This document shows, one piece after another, positions 56,601 through 64,000 of a stretch of 64,000 nucleotides of DNA (position 1 is the first letter of the stretch; each line of letters starts with the position of its first letter). Source of the stretch: Balanoglossus misakiensis (lineage: Eukaryota; Hemichordata); NCBI GenBank assembly GCA_040954595.2, contig CM082587.2, positions 4,154,001 through 4,218,000 on the forward strand, in the 5' to 3' direction. A model generated the notes under the pieces. The model did no database searches. It was not told where the DNA came from and saw only the letters and a program-made list of their open reading frames with translations. Both the position numbers and the translations under genes were made by a program.

Positions 56601-59600
56601 TAAAGGTCAAAGACCTGGTCGTTGACCTGTCCACTCTTGATTGCCAGATGAACGTAACAACCTTCAGGAGTGACCAGGTGATGCCATTCAAAGACAGGGG
56701 GAACAGGTGTATGGAATGGATGCACCCTCACACGCAGACTCTGAGGGACAATTAAAAGACACTTTAATTCATCTTTTTGATAGAGAGATACCAGAAATTT
56801 GCTAAACGATGTACTGGACTATCTCCCCTCCCCCTCACTCTTTCTTTTAAGTGTGGCTCATTGCCCACATCCTCAGGTTTGATCTGAGTTTGGCTATTTT
56901 GGGAAATCATCTCATTGTTGTTCTAACTGTTACAGTAATATGCATAGTTCATTATTAGGCTTGATTGATATATTTGACTCCTCACAAAGCTTTTCGAGGG
57001 AAAGATTATCAGAAAAAGGAAGACAGAAATAGTAAGGGGGACTACGCTCTAGGAGGTGTTGACAACCCTCTGGAATGAGCACCTTCAAGCGTTTATGCAT
57101 AGCCTTGAGACTGCGAGGTATTTTCGGTAGCTAGGCGATGGTCAACAACCCCTCTGTCATTCCATAGTGGACGCCTTGGCTTTAATCCAGTATGGCCAGA
57201 GCACAGGCAGTGTCCTTGAGGTTACGTAAGCGGGCAAAGTGGCAGCTTGCCATAATGAGAAAACACCATGTATGGAGCTGGGACGGGATGGGGGCCCCCC
57301 CCCCCCCGCATGTGAAGAACCTTGGTCTAGGGCTGCTGGTACTGTTAGATAACATCCCCTTATTCTGTTTCCAATCTCGCCGTTTGAAAATCGTTTCCAC
57401 CCAGCAACAAACTGGTCGAATGTTTACTGCCGGCAACGCTTTATTTGAGATACCCCTCGCAACATTCCTTCTTTCGCATGGAAGCACTGATAATAACAAA
57501 GCAGGAACTGTGGACTCGTCATAATACCATAAACGACAATCAAAGGAATCACTTTTTCATGTGAAAGAAAGAATATTGCGAGGGATATCCAAGGGGGGGA
57601 GATGATGACTCGTGCACAGGCAATAAATTCAATTAACCATCACACACCACAGTCATTATCTATTCAAACATATTTTTAACTTTTCAACATCACTGCCAAT
57701 GGTTGCCATGGAAGTAGTAACCTAGCAACAACACCTGTTCCCATCTATCTCTCTTTCAGCTTTTGCAAAACAGAAAGATGATCTTTCACCGTGACTATGA
57801 ATATCGCTTTCAATTTCAAGTTCAATTCACTAAGGCTGATATAAATGGAAAAAGAAATGTCAAAAAGAATCCACACAAGTCAATCAACTGTCAGTTAAAA
57901 ATGTTGTCGTCGGCGCTGATCGGACAGTTTTCACTGACCAGCCAATTAATTGATATCTTGACAGCCTGTATTGGAAAACCTGTACACAGAAAGAAACACC
58001 AGAAAAACTGGTTTATCTAACAAATGTTTGTTTTTTTCTATCATGTCCAGGTACGATTTTCAGACATCCCATAATGCTCAGTAAAGCTCAACAATCACTA
58101 GCATCAGCAGCCTTGTATGTTGCATGTGAAAGCCCCGGTATAAACACGTGCACACACACTAAAACATACACGTGTATACTAACAAAAACACGTACACTTC
58201 ATGCACGTGAGCACACACTCATACACCCCACCCTCTGCACTGCGCAGACCTGGATTTACTTTCCAGTGTCGACAGTTTTCTGGTTTTCTTGACGCCTGGC
58301 CATCATTGGCCGGGGTACCTTGAGAGCGTAATTAGCTGGGCAGACAACAATTCTCTCCTCTCAGGGCCAAAATCGTGTCAACACAGACATCACCAGGGTC
58401 GTCTGACCACAGTGTTTGAAGAGAGAAAAAAATCCATACAAAGGAGCAGTGACATCATCAAAAACAATTACTATGATTGTGTAAAGTTGCCTTCAAAGAT
58501 ATCACCACGCCTATTAAAGAGGCTTACAATCTAGTCATGTGTTTTCAAAGGGATTCCAGATTAAAGCGCCAGAAAACACCTAGAGAACTTTAATCCTAGA
58601 TTTTTCCTCTTGATCAATACAAAATCAAAATTTACATTTTTAAATGTTTCATGAACACAACTCTTTTTTTTGCCAGATATTTTTTTGACTTAGACTTAAA
58701 CTACGACTTTGAGTGGAAGTACTACGGAAGTAACCAGTTGTAATGAATCATGAACAGAAATGCAAATTGAACATGTTAATGAGCAGATTTAATTCATTTC
58801 AAGTAACTTTTTGGCCAAGTCAATTTCCATTTAATGTCCACAATACCTTTATCCATACCAGTAACATTTCAATTTGAATGTATTTACATAAAATTCTGTC
58901 CCTCTATTTTACACCTTAACCAAACACACTTCAGAGAGAGACCAAGCTACACTTGGAATCTTAAAATTGAAAAGTCATTTTATTTTTAAATAAATAATAT
59001 CTTCAATGAAAACAGAAGTTTCCTAAGCTAGATGAAGCAGAGTGTGACGTCTTTGTTGTATGAAATAATCCAATCAACTGATAATTCAGATGGTAGTCTC
59101 CGGCAAATCCGGCCACTGAACTGGAAATGCAGCCAGGCAGCCCTCAACTTTCACCTACTTTTGCGTCATTGGGAGTAACAGACTGACAGTCAAGGTAAAA
59201 AGTATTGATTTCAAAAACCTTGCAAGTCTAGAAAACCAGTCAAGATGTTTTGGCCACTTGAGTAACCTTTCACGTCTTGTTGTTTCAACTTTGCTGATTG
59301 CGTGGCAACTTGTGATCTGTGACGGTCTGTCTGATATTCTTCATCTCTGTTTTGACTCTAACTTTTTTTGTAGATTAGCAGAAAGCCACCTGAAATTAAT
59401 GCCTTCAAAACAGCCGTTCCACCTCATTTCATCTATTTCCGGTTCCAAAATAAAACAGTCAACCTATTTGTGGTTTTTGCTATGTCTACCATTCTTTTCA
59501 GGAAACTCAACCGCAGATAAGACAAAACAATTTCCCTTAACCACTGACCACTTAAACTTGGGAACTTGCCAAAAGAAAAACATTGGTATTGATTTTGTCT

Positions 59601-62600
59601 GTGCTAGGTAGGCAGCATTTGGGGTAAATCTCCCTGAACTAAGGGGGTCTTGTCCGTCTCAAGGTTATACCACTGAGTGTAAAGTTTACTATTGGTCTTG
59701 AATACACTAGTGATTAGGCAAATCAAACTGCAGACAAAAGAATTCATCCACCTATGTGAATAAAATATGACGCGGTTACGTAAGGTACCTGCCCATGTAC
59801 CGCTATACAAATATGTGCAGCCGTTACATTCTCCTTCAGTCCTGCACCCATGATGCGTTTTAAAATAACCTACGATTGTCACGAATTATGGAAAAAACTT
59901 CCAAAAATAGATTTCCCAAAGGAATTGCATCCTCTCTCAATTGAACACTTTCCAGGAGAAAACGCTTCAAAAGCAAAAACAAAATATCAGAATCTTCCTT
60001 TGCAATGTGTGCTGATGAGTTGGCCAAAATGATGCAAGTCAACTTTTTTTGGTATTTAACTCTCAGGCTTTTCATCACATCACGAAGGAACAAGTTCAAG
60101 TTTTAATTTGTAAGGATTATTACTTTTCAGAAAGTTTCAATTTGTCTAAAATTGTGTCTGCCGATGGGTTCCATTTCTAGTTTACATTTTACATTTTTGA
60201 CGAGTTTTGGGGAAAGGATCCATCTTTTGAGATCCATATTTTCACTGTCACGGATTTGACTTTCTCGGATGCCTTGCACCTCTTCAGACGGTACAAGGAC
60301 GAGGCAGGTCTGAGAGACGGTGGGAGGTGGCAGGTTCCTGCAGAGATCCACCTTCCTGGCATTGACGTCCACCGTCACCTTGCACCAAGGTGTTATCTAA
60401 CAATGGTTCGATGTCTGGGCAGACAACACTCCATCACAGACATTGCATCTTTCTGTTGGCTCAACACCAAGAAAATCCTTGGATTCTCAAAGACCAACAG
60501 ACGATGGAATCTCCGCCGATGAAAAGGAGATTTTCGCCCAATCAATATGCAAATAACCCTGACTGGTATACTCTCCGCTGATTGGTCAGTATCCTTGGAT
60601 ATGACCTTGAAGCCTGTCCAACAAACTATTTGGCCAAACAAGTGGACGCGTGATTAGCGAGGCACAGACAGGATCTTCTCATTTTCCTCACCAACTTAGA
60701 CAATACCTTGATTAGTAGCCTTGAATATGAAAACAGCTCATCTGAAATTAATTCTGTCTGGGAATGAAATTAAATTTTTTAGAACTCCTGCTGTTAATCT
60801 CTTTATTCCTTCTGGTAAAAAATGAAACTGTATGAGACAGCTAGATTTTACAAAGCATCCTTCGAAATTTTATCTCTGACTAGCGTCATGAAATCTAAAA
60901 TATTGAGCTTTCATCAGGGTCTATCAGTATTCTTCTAATAAAAATACAATTCTAAAGTAATTACGTAATGTATAGGACCACTAACAGAGACGGTGATGCA
61001 AATTTAATTTTTTTAACTACACCTTTTTCTAATTTAAAACAGGTTAAATTTCTGTTATGTGGGTCATTTATCATGTGCATGAGTGCTTGTTAACAATTTC
61101 CCACACTTTCAAAGTGTTTTATCTACACAAATATGCTTGCATATCAGCTGTGCTGAATTAGATATTCAAAATAAAAGGAGGAAAAAACTTCCTGAAAATA
61201 GAGATAAAAAACACAGCAAAGATTTTTAAAAGTGGGAATGATTTATCAAGACAGGTGTGGTCTATAGGTACATGTAAGGGCTCATGACTAAAATGATCGC
61301 TGGTCCGAGCCGTGCAGTTCCTGGGGTGTTGTTTCATCCAACGCAAAGTCACTCTCAATGACCCAGTCCCCGCTGGATCAGTAGATTCAGTAAACATTGA
61401 AGGCAATCATGATCAAATGAAATCTATCACGTTTGAGGCAATTTGGCCCGGAGAGGTCTGAGTAATGGCTCTGGATATGCGAACTAGCAGTACTGTATTG
61501 GAAGGGGAAAGCCTAACGGCTTTACAGGGTACTGCTTTCCCCGAAGCCAGCACCAATTAGCATAAATATATTGGCAACAGCCAATCACATGCATGCAACA
61601 AAATTTGAGACTTCTCCAGCCACTATACAAGACGTTAAAAAAAATTGGACCTACCTTCCAAGAGCATGCCCTTGTTAAGGCACTTTTGGAAGCGACAATA
61701 TTGGCACCGATTTCTTTGGGCTTTTGTGATCTCACAGTTGCGATCGCCTACACAGGTGTACACTCGTTTGTTCTGAACTGTTCTTTTGAAGAAGCCCTTG
61801 CAACCTTCGCACGTGATGATGCCGTAGTGCAGACCAGTCGCTCTGTCGTCGCAGATACTGCAGTACATCAAAGACTCGTCTTCTTCTGAGTTGCTGGCTT
61901 CGCTGTGACCCTGGCTGTCCAACCCTGACCCTACGCTATTGGAGTGCTGAATGACACCGCCGCCGCCTGCACCTTTGGCCGGCGTGGGGGGCGCGGAGTG
62001 GTAGTGTCCCTGCGGGGCGGGCATGGTCTGCGGTGGAAAGGGGAAGTGAGTGCCGATGGCTTGGGTGAAAGGAGTCCCCGGGTTGTAAATAAAGCTGTTG
62101 GCACTCATAGGAGAGGGAATGATGCTGGATCCCGGGCTCGGAAGGCTCCCGGTCGGCGACGATCGCTGACTGGCCGGGGAGGCGGAATTACTGTGATAGT
62201 AGCGAATCGCATCGGCGCTTAGCGGTGGGTTCATCAGTATTCTATCTCTGTTAAGAAGTGGATTATGCTCGGCTTTCATGCTGTAGCCTTCGGTAAGCCT
62301 CTGGTGTAACTGAGATGGTGTCGATGGAGTCTGGGGCGAAACTGCCAGTAGGGGTGGTGGAGGAGGGATCATCGGGTACGAAATTGATGTGCTCTTCGGG
62401 CTTGCCAATAGAGTATTCACCACTTCTTTCTTCTCCAAGCTTTTCCTCTCTTCCTTAAAGCTGCTTGCTACTTCATTAGCTTGGTACAGCCCACTCCATC
62501 TTTTCATTGGGGGCAACTTCTTCAGTCTGATGTCGTTACCTCCTTGACCATCTTCATCTTCACTCTTTGATTTCTTTGTCATTTCACTCTCTTCGGCCAT

Positions 62601-62633
62601 TGCTGGACAACTCCCCGAATGTGCCCGCTTCAT
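50699..62633 (-). CDS. Orphan nuclear receptor, NR6 / HR4 type
   Basis: Nuclear DNA-binding transcription factor. Coding exons (minus): 61655-62633, 52220-52272, 51220-51961, 50699-50898. The total is 1974 nt, giving 657 residues. Residues 1-257 are a disordered Ser/Pro-rich A/B region. The zinc-finger domain is at 258-323, with all eight cysteines (CSIC, CEGC, YTC, NC, CQYC). The P-box is [10 protein letters not shown], and [17 protein letters not shown] follows. The extension [10 protein letters not shown] is typical of NR6 receptors (GCNF, insect HR4). The ligand-binding-like domain (about 400-655) has [14 protein letters not shown] and [17 protein letters not shown], closer in feel to HR4 than to vertebrate NR6A1. 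It ends [14 protein letters not shown] with no acidic AF-2 helix, suggesting a repressor. A 5' UTR exon with a donor near 63631 is likely. The coding ATG lies 6 bases inside exon 2. Confidence 0.88.
50960..51051. mobile_element. MITE-like hairpin element, copy 2
   Basis: 92 bp in the last intron of the nuclear receptor gene (50899-51219). It has terminal inverted repeats AACCCTTTCACC / GGTGAAAGGGTT and an inner pair GGTCCAAA / TTTGGACC. Similarity to copy 1 at 35399-35493 covers the full length, at roughly four in five bases by eye. Confidence 0.7.
56203..56234. repeat. (GGA)n purine microsatellite
   Basis: About eight GAG/GGA triplets running into GGGA units on the plus strand, inside the large receptor intron. 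Confidence 0.9.
58145..58209. promoter_or_regulatory. Cluster of palindromic CACGTG E-boxes
   Basis: CACGTG occurs at 58145-58150, 58169-58174 and 58204-58209, with the related CACGTA at 58189-58194: four sites in 65 bases inside the receptor intron. This could bind bHLH or bHLH-ZIP factors such as MYC/MAX, USF or CLOCK/BMAL. The surrounding CA-rich repeat makes chance formation easier than in ordinary DNA. Confidence 0.3.
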
Positions 62634-64000
62634 TTCGCCTGAAAATAAAATGTTCATCGAAAATAATTTTCCAAGTCAAGTGGTGCAGACAGAGAGGAAA
62701 TGAAGCATTTACAAATCTTTCTCACTACTACAAATTCATTTGAATATGAAAACAGGAACAAAAACAAAATTGACCAAAATAAAAATAAAGAAAGATGTCA
62801 AATAAATACTTGATGGCATATATATACAAAAGTTGCCAAATAAGCACATGTGAATTTGTTTCTGTGTAAAAATGTCAATTTCATGACATGACAATTTTTA
62901 AAAGTCGCATATTTCCCTTGAAATGTACATCATGTACACACAAAACAGTTCATGCCAGTGTTCCGAAGGCAAAGTCGAAAAAACAACAACCAAGACGGCC
63001 CGGGCAGCTTTCGACCTACAAATGAACGGGCAACGTGACGCGGTGTACACATTGTACATTCCCGGCCACGCGTGACGTATACACCGCGTAAACTTCGCCC
63101 CACTTTATCGTCTGCGCGGAGCCCACGAGTCTTTTGAGCAACGTACTGTTCTGGTCAGTTTTAGTCGCGGTGCTATCAATTCTCAATATATATGGGCAGT
63201 GTCGCAATGAAACGTGATAATTGAGCCTGAGTAACTACTGAGTATTGACCCGATTAACTTTTGTCTCCAAAAAAGGTGTGAAGTGAATGTAGACAGTTAT
63301 GTTGAAATGAGGGGGACGAGTTCGGATACCAACATTACAGTTCTAACACTTCCTGGTTTTTAAAACTCAAAATGTCTGCACTGTTAGCACTGCGCAGACA
63401 ATTCGGAACAATCTCACACACCATTTCAATCACGACAATAAAACCCCGAAGAAATGCGGCCTAGGTTCGCGCTACCACCGGACGAGCCTTCAGAACGAAC
63501 GGGGACACATCGAAGTTCAAAATAACGCTGGTAATGACCTTTGAATAAAAGGAGTTGAAATAGGACATCGAGAAACTAGTGCACGGTATTACTTATTACT
63601 TTGACAAGAAGCAGCTAGCAGTTGACTCACCGGTTAAAACGCGTCCTAAATTCAACAGCGTCGAACAGGTCCGCGGTTATATGCTAGTCGTGGGGTAGTC
63701 CCGGTTAGTTGACCACTAAGTCTGTGTTACGCCCCGTTCGGTCTTGAAGTCTGGCGAACACAACACTGTGGTCGGCTAAAAATAACACGTAGGGACCGGT
63801 ATTAAGAGGAATACCAATTAGAGGTGAATGAACGCTATGCGACCTTCCTTGCGAGGGCGCACAACACCGAAAATAAACAAATTCTGCATTCGCACTGATT
63901 AATATAGACACCAAATATTGCCATTATCTGGCAAATAAAACTCTCGAGATACTGTTTTAGGTATGTTTTGACATTTTATACCTCTTGGTCAATGTATGTG
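62634..64000. other. 5' region of the nuclear receptor gene
   Basis: The coding exon begins at an acceptor (TTTTCAG ending at 62639), so at least one 5' exon lies upstream. A consensus donor (GTGAGT after TTTTAACCG) near 63631 on the minus strand is the best candidate. The transcription start would then lie in about 63650-63950. The GC-rich part 62990-63130 is inside this first intron. Confidence 0.4.

Larger units (their letters stand above)
52273..61654 (-). other. 9.4 kb intron of the nuclear receptor gene
   Basis: Lies between the zinc-finger exon and the 53-nt exon encoding [11 protein letters not shown]. The phases join directly (GAA G + CT GTC CGT), so no coding exon is missing inside. 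It contains a purine microsatellite (GGA)n at 56203-56234, G/C homopolymers at 56357-56374 and 57293-57307, and a cluster of CACGTG sites at 58145-58209. Several reading frames of 100-150 codons occur on the plus strand; none has a recognisable domain. Confidence 0.7.

Overview
This window is nuclear DNA of an animal. It holds eight multi-exon genes with GT-AG introns and one partial exon at the left edge. No bacterial, viral or retroelement gene was recognised. Seven protein families are identified with confidence because the spliced exons give an open frame of the family's usual length. An eighth, the nuclear receptor, is certain as a receptor and probable as NR6/HR4 type. Introns are mostly 100-500 bases, with three long ones of 2.4, 1.6 and 9.4 kb. 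The organism looks like an invertebrate deuterostome; amphioxus is a plausible guess, but one window cannot prove it.

Layout, left to right. At 1-112 (-) is a terminal piece of an unrecognised gene. At 3164-6548 (-) is a DPP7-type dipeptidyl peptidase with a tandemly duplicated exon 6. At 7846-12202 (-) is CDC73/parafibromin of the PAF1 complex. At 13514-17958 (+) is RO60, the Y-RNA binding Ro autoantigen. At 21740-23805 (-) is PPP6C, the PP6 catalytic subunit. At 25357-29318 (+) is a DOMON plus cytochrome b561 ferric-chelate-reductase-like protein. At 30214-36537 (-) is mitochondrial sarcosine dehydrogenase. At 39911-46187 (-) is SMG7, the nonsense-mediated decay adaptor, with a very glutamine-rich exon. 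At 50699-62633 (-) is the NR6/HR4-type orphan nuclear receptor, with a 9.4 kb intron and an apparently 4 kb 3' UTR.

The genes do not form one pathway. Their grouping is informative all the same. From general knowledge of the human map, CDC73, RO60 and SMG7 lie on 1q25-q31, and PPP6C, NR6A1, SARDH and DPP7 lie on 9q33-q34. These two regions belong to the MHC-type paralogon. The window therefore looks like an unduplicated relic of the block that later became human 1q and 9q.

The most unusual local feature is the DPP7 exon pair. Exons 6a and 6b have equal length (164 nt) and equal phases, lie 68 nt apart, and differ at four residues. Including both would shift the frame into an immediate stop, so they must be spliced mutually exclusively. 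Other features are two copies of a ~93 bp hairpin element with a paired base change, a triplet-repeat-filled SMG7 intron, and an inverted repeat around the last DPP7 exon.
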